NCBI RefSeq assembly: GCF_901933205.1 | Contig: NC_044577.1 | Span: 9,559,321-9,623,320, forward strand | Length of the DNA: 64,000 nucleotides | From: Camarhynchus parvulus | Taxonomy: Eukaryota; Chordata; Aves; Passeriformes; Thraupidae | Reading direction: 5' to 3' | Part shown: positions 14,701-25,682 of the stretch, in pieces | Layout: each line of letters opens with the position of its first letter | How positions within the stretch are numbered: position 1 is the stretch's first letter | Translations under genes and position numbers: made by a program | Notes under the pieces: model-generated | What the model saw: only the letters and a program-made list of their open reading frames with translations | What the model was told of the DNA's origin: nothing | Database searches by the model: none

Positions 14701-16430
14701 AAAAACTGCCTAGAGCCTAAACACTGGCAATGATTTCGCTTTTCTATTTAGGATAGAAAGGAAGGTAGGAAGTCCTATTATGTGCAGGGAAGGAACAAAG
14801 TCCTTGAGGCTCATTGGTGAAGTCTATGAATTGAAAAGTACTAATTTAACACAAGGGTAGTAAGTGGAATGATGGCATCTCTTCAAATGAACTCATAAAT
14901 TAAAATGTATTTTACATTTTTAAGGGAACATTTTTGTTGTTTATAAAGAAATTAAGAAAACCAAAAACCTCTGAGTAAGACATTGTAATTGGATTCACAG
15001 GTTATAACTGAAAGCTTGTGTTAAATGAAGAAAATAACAGCTACAAAGGTTTTGAGCCTAAACTGAAAACTATAGCAAAGTCAGTTTAGTTCTTGGCAAC
15101 TCTTCTAAGGACACATTGACTGATCTCTGCCCACATGAAAGAAGAAACTATACTTAGTGCCTTCAATAAATTGAAGCTTTGGATATTCCAAGAAGGTGCA
15201 GAGAATATGGGAGAAATGTAGATTCTTAAAAAATGCCAGGTATTTCCTTCTGCACAGTTACTGTGCTCCACACAGCGAATGCTGGATGTGATGCTCACAG
15301 TATATGGAAGAGAAGTCAGACCAGGAGAGCCCTTCTGGCCTTTAAATGGAGATATACCTTAACAACATTTTAGGGGACTTTGGAGCACAGGCATCTGGAC
15401 AAAACAAGTTTTGTAAGAGTATTCTTTTGCACTATAGTTGTGTATTTAATAAGACCTCATACTTACCTTTACTGTAAATTAGTATCTGTATCACAGTACC
15501 AGGCTGTTTCCCACCTGCTTTTTGTTGCTTTTTACTTCATATTTCTCTTCCTTCATATTCTTTTCTCCAATTGCTTGTCCTTTTCCACTGTATTGTCCCA
15601 GTGACATTCTTTCAGTCTTGCATATCACAGTTCATTTTGTTTCCTGTTTCTTTTCACCATCATCATGAAATAGATACCTATCATGTGGCATTTTGCTGCT
15701 CTGCCTGCACTACTAAACTTATTTTATAGCTGAGAAATTGGCACAGGCAATAAATAATTTGCTGGTTTACTTGGGCACCTTTAAAGTATGTCTTACTGCT
15801 AAAACCAGAAAAGAGATCTCCTGCCTTACTGGACAAAGCCCTAATTTGAATGTTTTTCTTCTCTTTTACAAAACTGAAAGAACTTTATTACTTTTAAATT
15901 ATTACTTTATAAATTTTAAATACAGCATACTACCACAGAAATAAACATCCCACTTCTTCAGTGAGAGATCTGAAGAACAGTTTTGGGAGGCCTTTCTCTC
16001 GTTCCCCAGGGCCAGGCAGAGCTGTCAGATTCTCTGCCAGGGTTCAAGTTAGTCAGTGAGCACACTGGCACCACTGCCCTGAAATTGAAGTTCTTTTAAA
16101 AACTACACCCTAAATCCACTCCCACCTTTTTCGTACACCAGTTGAGTTTCATTTCTGTGGTTTTCTTGTCTGCATTAACTTGTCATGCTATATCCCAAAT
16201 TAGACATGGACCTGGCTTCCAATGCATTCTCTACAGAGGATGCAGAAGACACAGAAGTGTCTCACAGAACCCACTGATCACGCTGTGATTTATTAAGAAA
16301 TAATGAAGAAACTGATTGGTATTAGTTTCAAAACTTTGAATTGAACCCTTTGAGAATGGATGTAATTGGATTGCATGATATTATAAGTTAGCAGATTTAA
16401 AGAAGACTTCTTTAACTTTGGGTTATATTA
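5700..16430. other. Intergenic, no gene recognised
   Basis: AT-rich single-copy-looking sequence without a recognisable exon, RNA gene or transposon. Local features are an A-rich tract at 9,199-9,240, a C/A-rich tract at 11,170-11,215, a purine and A-rich tract at 12,075-12,165, and a GC-richer patch at 12,200-12,480. The patch has overlapping 60-80 codon frames on both strands, as expected by chance where stop codons are rare. A 119-codon frame at 14,361-14,720 has no domain or signal I recognise. Confidence 0.6.
11354..11402. repeat. Two-copy 26-bp tandem duplication
   Basis: The string TTTGGATGAGACTAGTCACT at 11,354 recurs 26 bases later at 11,380 as TTTGGATGATATTAGTCACT, both followed by GAA. 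Only two substitutions separate the copies over 23 bases, so this is a local tandem duplication with slight decay. No function is implied. Confidence 0.8.
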
Positions 16431-16439
16431 CAAAATATG

Positions 16440-17420
16440 CTGAAGATATTTATTTAAAAAAAATAAATCAGGCGGCCATTTCTCTGTTTGTAAAGTCAAG
16501 ACAAGCAAGTTAACAACTTTAAAAAGCTGAACAATGACACACCTAGCCAGCCTCATCATCTAGTTTGTGAATTAAACAATTGTTTATATGTGTGACATTC
16601 TCACTACAAGTTTAAATCACATTTATTCATTGAACAGCAATTCAAAGTGGAACCACTGACTGAAAATATGGAGGCCCTAATCAAAACTATTTGTAGACAA
16701 TTGGTACTAAAGTAACTTTATCAAGAATTTATCAGTGGGAAAAGGAAATTATCTGATTATCTGGTAATATTTATACCACCACATTTTACTAGTTAATCAA
16801 ATAATAATTAATTTTTTCATCTGAAACTTTTATTACTGAAAATTGACATGTGTGTGTATTAAATAGGGTCTTGTTTCATAGCAGTGACAGATTTTTTAGT
16901 GCACAAGGAACTGTCATGACTTTAAATCAAGCTTTCACGGAATCTAACTTTTCACTTGTGCCTGCAGAGGGTCATGATTTTTTTTTATGCCTGTATGAAA
17001 TCACGAAAAGAAAGTAATTTTATTTTGTAAATGAGCATTTATTCCTCTTAAAGCAAATGGTCGACCTTGTTCATTACCACAATTACTGACCTAGCCAGAA
17101 TTAAATGAACTCTGCATTTAAATATTCTGTAAACAGCAATGAATAAGGGCACATAACAGCAATTTAAATGCATCCATTTTAGTGGAGTATTATAAAAGAG
17201 AGACTTACTTCATATTAGAAATAATTTCCTGCCCAACTCAGCATCTTTGCATTATCTCCTGTGCTTATTTACTTTTCATGTCATTAACACTGTGGCTTTG
17301 CCAGATCTTTTTTTAAATGATAACATCAGCTTCTCTCAGCCAAGAATCTTATTTGACATAATTGCTTCTCATATTTGAACTTTTTGAAAATTAATGTCGA
17401 TTTGGCACATTTCTGAGGTG
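16440..17420. promoter_or_regulatory. Candidate conserved non-coding element cluster
   Basis: About 1 kb of AT-rich, complex sequence without homopolymers longer than about 9, without recognisable transposon and nearly free of CpG. It is dense in homeodomain-type cores (TAAT, ATTA, AATTAA) and carries motifs such as AACAATTGTT near 16,577, which resembles a SOX-type site. This texture is typical of vertebrate developmental enhancers in gene deserts. What is seen is composition and motif content; conservation itself is an inference that needs a multi-species alignment. It could equally be ordinary desert sequence. Confidence 0.25.
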
Positions 17421-20400
17421 ATGCTGAGGACTTTCTAGACAGCCAGAATTAAAATACACTTCCAGAAGAGCACTGGTAAGCAGTTCCACCACCAAATGAA
17501 GGTTCCTAATTCAGCTGGTGACACTGACCAACACTAAGCCACCAAGTCCATCCAGGGGACTTCTGAATTCAGTGGAGATAGTCAGGTTCTGTTAAACTAG
17601 AGGCTGGGAACACTGAGGGTTTCTGGAATAAAAGATGGGGAAGAAGGTTCATCAAGCATTTAGAAGCCTTCAGAAACAACAGCTACTGAATAAAAATATT
17701 ATTATGTTACAGTATTGCTATTATGGGACACTGACAGGGATGTGCACTGATTCTTTCTCACCTTCCCTGAACTCAAGTTGTGGCTGTAAAATCATGGCCA
17801 AATGCATCCTATAGGCAAGTCTGAGTATCTGCTGCTGAAACCTGCCTATTCCAGCCCAGTTTGAGGGCCATGCTGCTCACTGTACATCCCATATATTCTG
17901 GTTTACAACATCCACTGCCCAGAATCAGGAAATCAAAACATCCCTTCCTGCTTTTGCCGCAGGGCAGCTGCAGTTCAGGCTGCTGCTGTAGCAATGTGTA
18001 GCCCAGGTTCTGAAAACCAGCTGCTCTGCATTAGTATCAAGGCAGGCTCTTGTTTGGGCACTGTAATCAATGCAAATGCATCCTGGGTAGTTCTGAAAAT
18101 AGCCATGGATGTGTGGGAGTACAGAGACATTAAAACCACCCTTCTTAAAGTCATCTGTAAATTAGCTAAGATAAATACAATCAAAATCTAACCTAGAGAT
18201 TCTCTCTGGGAAGATTTGCCTATGAATGTATTTCATGTTTAGGTCTGCTGAATCCACTACAGAAATTGCATAACTTTATTTTGAGACCTTATCAGGTGGT
18301 CCAAATTTCCTCACAGCTCAGTTGTTGATTCTATAAAGTTATTTACATGCTTTAGACATCTTGATGAGAAGCCCAAAGGCAAAAGATAATGTTCCTAGGC
18401 TTTCTATAAACATTAACAGAGAGGTAGGACAGTTATAGGACATGGTTCAGAATAGCAGCTAAATTAGGTTCAAAAGGAGCATGAACATTCCGTCTTCCTT
18501 TGTGACTCTCAGAATTTTAGTTAGATGGCACAGTCCAATACTTAGGAAAGACAGAGGCCTTATGTTATCCCTGAAATTTCAGAGATGCCCCAGGTATTAC
18601 AACAGCACTCAAAATATGGTAGCACAAGCCTAGAGCCTTTTATAACTGGCTTGTGTTGCTTTTGCACAGGTGGAATCCCAACCTGGCTCCCTCAATCCTG
18701 ACATCTTCCTGAAATTCTTCTGGAGTTGGTGATCTGAAGAGCCCTGAAATGTTGCAACATCTTCAGAGTGGTTTGCAGCAGGAACCCCAGGAGCACACAC
18801 CCACTGCAGAGAACCTGGTAGGGAATTTCCACGGGCCATAAATGATCCTCACTCCCTCAACAAACAAAAATTAAGGTCCTACCAACTCAGCCACAGAACA
18901 GGTCTGCTGTTCATAATTTAGGGAGCAGAAAAATGCTCCACTGACAATACTTTATGACCTTTGAAAAGACAAATGTCTAGGGTCTCAGACCTTCTAGCTG
19001 CTTTATATGATAAATTCCTTGACAGATTGCTCTGGAAATTTGGTGCTTGGAAAGCCAAGGTTCTTGTTTTGGAGAATCCTTTGGGTTATGGCAGTGACAA
19101 CGCTTTTCTAAACCTGTCTCATTTTATCCAGCATTAAGAAAGGGTCTAATATATTTCATGGCACTGTGTGGCATAATTGCTAGTGGCTTTTTTCCTCTGA
19201 CTCTTTCAAAATGAAGAATGTTACTCCCATACAGCCTCACAGGCTGTGCATCATTAATGACCATCCAGGCCACAGCTGTGTATTTATTTCCATGCACGGT
19301 TTCATGCTGTCTCTCTGAAGTCTTTGCTTTTTAAAGTCATTCAGTCTTCTCTTGAAAATGTGAATAAGAGACCAGGTGATTTGTTCCCAAAAATAATCAC
19401 ATTCTGCAAGAAGTCTCCATGCTGGTTTTTCATACACAACTCTTACCTCTAAGGACAGAAGTACTTTTTAAATCCAAGTGGTAAAGCAAGTCAAAGACAG
19501 GAAGGTGATTCAACCATGCACTCACATTAGGATGAGATAACTCAATGCTTTCATACTCCAGGATAGCTATTTCATTATCTTTTGCTTGCAAAGGGAAGCA
19601 GCAGTTCTGATTAAACACTATTTTATCTGTGCTCTTTGTAAGCATAACTCGGTGAAGATGATGGTGTGATATGGCTGAGGTTTGAAGGCTTGTGCTTAAG
19701 AGCCATATATCTTTAAGGCTTGTACCTTACATGGATTCTCTCCTAATTAAGAACACCTGTAGAGGCCTGACCAGACCCTGTGGTTTGCAGCAAAACTGCC
19801 GAAGGGCTCTGAAAAGGCAGAAACTTTGTGTTGTCTTTTAACCTAACTTATAACAGGGTTCAAGCCTGTGCCAAGCAGAGTAAAACTATATAATTTATGA
19901 GCCATGAGGGCAGCTCTGGGCCCCTCTGAGGTGATTTTTATCAGTGCAGTAGCATAAACAGTTCTCCTTTACTTGAGCATTGGGAAGAGGGAGCAGTGGA
20001 AGGCCTGCAGTATAAAGGGGATCCAGCCTGTGCCAAGACCTCTGTAGCCCACGGACAGCAAGGTAAGTGTGTTTGCACTGCTCTGCTTTTTGAGCAACAG
20101 CTGAGAAAATTGTGCAGTGTGCTGAGGCTGAGCATGGGCTGTGTGCTGTGGGACTGCAGGAGCTGCGCTTCAAGGCCAATGATTCGCTTTTTGCTGTTAA
20201 AATTTTAAGCTTGTTACAGAGGATCTACTTTGATTCATTGTCTGCCTTTGTCTTGGAAGGTTCAGTTGTGCCAAACCTCACCAGTGGTGTAATAGAACTA
20301 CCCACAGTATTACAAACTGCTGTACTTGGCTGTAATGATGGGTTTGGACCCTTGCTCTCTCTGGGTTTTGAAGTCGTATTCCTATGAGCAAGCAGGTGTT

Positions 20401-20768
20401 ACTTAAGGACTGGTCCTTAGTCAAGAGCAAAACTATTAGATATAAGGAGAACATGTAAAGAATTAACATTTTTTGCTATGTATTAGTAATGTAATTATGT
20501 ATAAACCATAAATGTGCCTTTGTCAAAATGACAATATGGAACAGAACTCAATCTATTAATGTTTTCAATTAGGGTTTGAGGGGCTTTAGGACATTTAGAT
20601 AATATTACTGCAGCTTTGTGTTCTTCTCAGCAAATAGTATGCACAAAGTGGGAATAGCCTAAAAATATCAGTTAACTGGAAACAGAACTAAGGCAGTATC
20701 CAGCTGACCCACCTCCAGAAACAACAGACAGGCTCCAGGGACTTCTGGCTTTTGTTTCTGTCTCAGAA

Positions 20769-20825
20769 GGTTTGGGTTTTGTGGTGTGGAGGTTGGGAGG
20801 GAGGAAGGGGGGGTTTTGTTTGGTT
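20769..20825 (+). repeat. G/T-rich tract with G-quadruplex potential
   Basis: Almost only G and T (with a few A) on the + strand. Positions 20,795-20,813 read GGGAGGGAGGAAGGGGGGG. The two GGG runs plus the terminal run of seven G can supply four G-triplets, a plausible quadruplex although the last loop would be a single G. It belongs to a set of similar + strand tracts further right in the window. Confidence 0.6.
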
Positions 20826-20977
20826 CAAACTGACATTTTTAATCTAATCTTTATAGGAAAAGGGACACCTTGAAAATCTTAGTGCTATGTTTCCTTATTG
20901 CATATCTCCAGCAAGAATAAAGCCTTTGTTGGTATTGGTTCCTGATGATTAAAACAGCTACAGTTGGTTTCTTAATT

Positions 20978-21007
20978 AAAAAAAAAAAAAAAAAAACCAA
21001 AAAAAAA
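20978..21007. repeat. A homopolymer, 19 A then CC then 9 A
   Basis: The run begins at 20,978. An AATAAA lies at 20,916-20,921, 57 bases upstream, which invites a retrogene reading. However, the spacing is longer than the usual 10-30 bases, no open frame precedes it, and no target-site duplication is evident. I treat it as a simple repeat. Confidence 0.85.
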
Positions 21008-23209
21008 CCCCTTTGAAGTTGCTCTAATTTTTATTTTCTCTGTAATGTTACATGCAGAGTGCTGCAGAAGGAGAGCTAGGGAGGTACGTTTCAGGCACAG
21101 CTTGCCAGCTGCAGCAGAAGGGGACTTGTTATTTAAAAGCTTTTTCTTGATGAAAAGCTAGAGCTCTGCCCTTGTTAAGCATTGTCAGTTGGCACAGCTC
21201 TCCTGTGCTGCCCAGTCATACCCCATTAAGTCTGGGATAAGAAGCATTTCTTGCTAAAAGATTAAGAGGAAGACTGCTAGAAATGTTTTACAATGCTATA
21301 TAAGAACAGAGTCTGTTTGTAGGCTGTCCTTGGACTTGGAACAACCAGGGTCACAGTTCCAGCCTGAACATGAGCTCGGTGCTCTCATCTTCAAGTTGGT
21401 CTAAATTTTAAGCCATTATGGTCTATGATTACCTCTGTAGTTTAGATTGGCACAGTCTCAAAGGAAGGTATTTCCCTGCATCTGGAAAAAAGTGGATGCA
21501 GCCAATGGCCTTCTAAAGCACACTGCAAGAAAACTCTACAACAGCTTGAGGCATCATGTGTAGGTTGTTTAATTTCTTCAGCATAATTATCCTTCTAATA
21601 GGTGTGTGCTAGTACCATAATCCTCCTTTCAGAATTCCACTAGAAAACTAAATGCTTGGCTAGTTCAGGCCAATGACTTCCATGGGATCTGTACTGTTCT
21701 TTTTTTGCAGATTTAATGTAATAGGTTTGTTCTGTAAACAGAAGATCAAGGTCAGATTTCTCTTGTAGGACTGAGCATCAAAAAAAGTTAATAGTTTTTA
21801 ATTATCAACTTGCAATATATGAAGTAGTTTATGTGATGCTGATAGCATTGCTCATAGTGTGATTGAATAATACCATAACTTTATACAAACAACATCTTCA
21901 AAATATGGATTATAGACAAAGCCCAGCAGGTTGTGTATAAGGGTTTTGTATAGGTCTTTGTATAGGTTGCTTTTTATAGGTCTTCATTAACCAGGCAAAT
22001 CTGCTGGTCAGTTCCCAGGGCAGGTGTGGCTCAGGAGTATTTTGTACTCAGCCAGCTGTCTAATGTCTACCTAGACACTGCTTATTTCAGGATTACTGGG
22101 TTTTTACTTGCATCATTTTTGCCTGACAGCTGTGGTGGTCATAGTGTTGAGAAACACACAGACCTCTCTAAATAACCTCTTCTCAGCTGATTTTCTCTTC
22201 TATTTGCCTTTAAGACTCAGTGGTGTTCAGAGAATTGATTTGGAGCCAATCATAACTAAGATCACTACCTACCAATCTCTACCAAGATGTTCTGAGGATT
22301 TTACACTTCAGCAAAGCCTCTTTAAAAGGCTCTGTGTACCTGAAGTCAGATCACTGTGCGGAGCAGTTCTTGTCATGGGACTGGACAGTGGAAGTCAGCC
22401 AAAATCTTTCACTTCCTTCCAAAGCTTCTGTTGGGTGTCCTCTGTCTTGACTTGGTGCTGGGGGCACTGTGTGTATTTTGTAGCTGTGCCTGTTCCCCAG
22501 ATCAAACAGAATTAGCAGCTCATCAAAATGAGCAAACAAGCTCATAGAGAGCCGATAGGAGACCTCCCACGAGGATATGTGCTGTAGAGAGCATGCATTC
22601 TGTGATGTGAATGGGCTGCACTCAAATGAGAAGATAATGTCTGCCTCAGATAAGTGCAGTGTGTTGCTAGTGCAGAGATAAGCTTGCTCTGGAGCAAAGC
22701 AGTGCACGTGAGGCAGCTGCTGAAAGACTGCTGGGAGCAGACATCAGGCAGGTATCTCCACACAAGCAAGGTGCCTGCAAGCAAAATAGTGCCATGACCT
22801 AAAAGGCCAAGAAGCCATGCTGAAAATAGATGGATCTGTGAATCATCAGCCTGAGCCAGCCTACACTGTGAGGCAGGAAGGACAGTGGGAAACCCGAGAG
22901 TCGGGGGCTTTGCACTCCTTGTCTGTAAGGCCTTCAGGGGAGGGGATCACTTTCTGGGATGGTGGAAGATCACACAGGAAGCTTAACAGTCGGTTTGAAC
23001 ACTTCCAATTACTGTCCACCCACACTCCAGTCAGTTCTAGATGCATAGTGGGATCAGTACAGCAGGGAGTTTGGGGAGGTCCATGAGGAAATATGTTTTA
23101 CTAGAAGAGAAGCACAGCAAAAATTATAATCCTTATCTTCACTATCATCACTACCAGCTGCACTCTACAGAGCACCTGGAAAAGCATATTCATTCATCCC
23201 ATCACTTCT

Positions 23210-23281
23210 GGTGGACTTGGCAGCATTAGGTTTGTGGCTGAATTCAATCTTAAATGTCTTTTCCAACCTAAATGATTCTAG
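23210..23281 (+). mobile_element. CR1 LINE 3'-end fragment
   Basis: The segment runs from GTGGACTTGGCAGCATTAGG to CTTTTCCAACCTAAATGATT and then CTAG. This is the characteristic 3' end of avian CR1 retrotransposons in forward orientation, where the family typically reads gatgatcttaaatgtc, then ttttccaacctaaatgattc. It is severely 5'-truncated, as most CR1 copies are, and the terminal octamer repeat has decayed to one unit. The core box usually reading TTGGACTCGATGAT is partly lost (here GTGGCTGAATTCAAT), so this is an old copy. Confidence 0.85.
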
Positions 23282-23289
23282 AAGATGAT

Positions 23290-25420
23290 CTGAATACTTC
23301 TATAAAGATGTTATTATTATCCAGCTACACAACTGGCCACAGTCACAGCAGGTAAGAGTATGGAAGATCAGGAAATGGCAGCATGGTTACCAGAGAAGGC
23401 TCAGTGCATCTTCTGTTGGATTTTTGTACCCTGTTTAATCCTTAAAGAAATTATATTAAATACAGCAGTGGTTTTTAGCTAAGAGAATTTCCTGGATGGC
23501 AGAAGGAAAAGCACCATTAGGAAGGTGCATGAAATCAGGACAGGCTGCTAGAACAAAGCAAGGTCTGCTGTTGATGCTCCTGCTCACTGAGCCTCTGTAA
23601 GGCAAAGGGAGATCTGTAGGATATCAGTGGATGACTGGGATTACATGTGCTCCTAGCCTCAAAATCTGCGGAAAGAAGGCAGGAAACATTTGGTGTTATG
23701 GAGGGAGGTAAACCTATTTTGTATAGGAATGGCATATTTGAAGAATAAGCCAAAAATGGGTGTTATCAGGTGTGGAATACATAGCACCAGGAGGCTTAGC
23801 TTTGTATTGCTTTGCACAGCTTTGGGTTTTCTTCAAAAGAAAACAATGGGTAGCTGTCTCCTGGGTAACAGGAGAGAGGGAAATGGTGCCACAAGGACTA
23901 AAAATAATCAAATCCAAAGTATGAATTCTGGCCATGCCCATTAAATTCTCAATAAGCCAGAAATAATCAGGGCTTAGGTGACAATCTTGTTTAGGGAACA
24001 GGGTTTGCTTATGCTCTTAGAACTGGCTTCAGATGTAGCTGGGTGATTGCACTGAAAGGCCTAGGAAAACTGAGAAAAACTAATTGTATTGTCTGTAAAA
24101 CTTCTATCATATTCAAGACAAACATTTAAATCTTGAAAAAAAATCTACAGATTTCTTCTCTCCTTTACTTGAGCACTTCTTGTATAAAGTTGCTACAACC
24201 CTTTCTCTTCATCACGATAGGAGTTTAACCCTGCAAACATTCTTTACTCACTTTTCCTTTCAGCTCACCATAAAATTCCATGTGTGATGTAGCTAGTGTG
24301 TTTTATGGGATCAGAGCCACACCTTGCTAGTAACTTTAATCTCTCAAAGTCTTTGGAACACTGCAGTCTGTGTTTCTTGGGTGTTTCCATTGAGGAACAT
24401 TGCTTATTCGCACTCAGCTTCAGCACAGTTCAGCTGGAGCTGCTGCAGTTCTTTCCAGTATGCAACAGAAATGTCAGTGTGCTTCACTAAATGTTAGCAT
24501 GGTTTATGATTTCTTTTTAATCTGTGCTAATTTGGGGGCTACTTGGTATTAATACATAGCTTGAAAAAGAGAATTAGTGACTCAAATATTGTTGCCAGGT
24601 TTCTGTGGTTTGCTTTTACCCATACAAAGCATTAAGCAATTAATCTCAAGGTCTTATGTATGGCAAAACAAAACAACCTCTCAGATGTGGCTTACATTTG
24701 TTTGAGAAAAACTTTCATTGGAAATGAGGAGTTTGAAAGAAAGAAGAAGAGAATATTTATAAACAACTATATGACAAAATGCTTCTGTAAGAAGAGGCTA
24801 AACTTAGCATTTGCCAGACTAAGCTGTGTTCTGGGTATTCTTAAGCACAGGTAAACCATTTGATAAGTGAAATGAAAGATCTTGTACATGTTGTCTACAG
24901 TCCTTACATGTGTGTTTTTATAACATCTTTCGGAGAACTACTATTTTTTTTTTCCAATAAGATCTTTTTCTCCATTTGAGAACATTTGATAGACATGTCT
25001 CAAGTGAAAAGTTATCATTGAAACTGATGCCAAGTATTGTACAGATGAATTACATTGCCTCCAGTGAATGTTGAGCAAACAGGGGGTGTACAGCTTATGG
25101 CCATCCATGCTGAAAGTGACTGTCCCTTTAGAGGGGAAAGAAAGTCACAGAGCACCTGCAGTGCTGGGAACATCTGATGAGCCATAGCAGTGTGCAGAAC
25201 TAAAGCACTGGAATGCTGGGGGTTTTCTCATACTGCAAAATGGAACAAACTCCCTGGAAAACAATAGAGAAAGAAAACAAGATCTTTTTTTTTTTTTTAG
25301 TTCTGCACCATCTAAATATGTTGTCTATTTATAATTATGCAAGCCAGAATAACCCAGCTACAGAAAAATGTCCTATGTAATCCAACATTTTGGACAGTAA
25401 TTATTTGCATACCTGAGTCA
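23290..25420. other. Intergenic, no gene recognised
   Basis: Between the CR1 fragment and the probable LTR I see only unique AT-rich sequence with short chance open frames on both strands. A T-run lies near 24,943-24,953. There is no convincing splice-bounded exon or structured RNA. Confidence 0.6.
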
Positions 25421-25425
25421 GGTAC

Positions 25426-25677
25426 TGTAGGGGGATAGAATATAAGAAAATAAAGATAGTGTAGAAAGTAATCTTACCCCTAAGGAGTTGCAGCTGGGCC
25501 AATTAGCAAAGATTAGGAACAGGCCTGACTTTACCAGGCCACAGCTGTAAGCAATGAGAAGAAGATGCTATAAAAGAGTGGGGTGGTTAGTTGAGAAGGG
25601 AACTGGAGTCACTTGGCTGCTTTGTGAAGAAGAAAGAGTCAGTGCTTGGAGGAGCTGCTCATGAGAAACACCAAGCA
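25426..25677 (+). mobile_element. Probable solo LTR of an avian endogenous retrovirus
   Basis: A 252-base block starts TGTAGGGG and ends ACCAAGCA, giving the TG...CA termini of retroviral LTRs. It is flanked by GGTAC on the left (25,421-25,425) and GGTAT on the right (25,678-25,682), a near-perfect 5-base target duplication with one mismatch. Inside is a good TATA box, TATAAAA at 25,569-25,575, in + orientation, preceded by the hairpin-prone GGCCTGACTTTACCAGGCC. The text is also reminiscent of LTRs dispersed in passerine genomes, though I cannot run a search. No internal retroviral genes adjoin it, so it would be a solo LTR left by recombination. Weak points are its short length and the lack of a clear polyadenylation signal downstream of the TATA box. 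Confidence 0.5.
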
Positions 25678-25682
25678 GGTAT

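Larger units (their letters stand above)
17420..23209. other. Intergenic, no gene recognised
   Basis: No exon, RNA gene or complete transposon is visible. The longest open frame (22,108-22,515, +, 135 codons) shows no domain, signal peptide or family resemblance. Three imperfect copies of TTTGTATAGGT lie between about 21,943 and 21,983. A G/T-rich tract lies at 20,769-20,825 and an A-run at 20,978-21,007; both have their own entries. Confidence 0.6.

Noticed and set aside
19857..19868. GGTTCAAGCCT, like a tRNA B box
   Set aside because: No matching A box, acceptor stem or cloverleaf can be drawn around it.
20850..21007. AATAAA followed by a long A-run, suggesting a processed retrogene
   Set aside because: The spacing is 57 bases, no open frame lies upstream, no target-site duplication is seen, and retrogenes are rare in birds.
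22108..22515. 135-codon + strand open frame
   Set aside because: No domain, no signal peptide and no homology recognised. It overlaps a 118-codon frame on the other strand, and one frame of this length is expected by chance in 64 kb.
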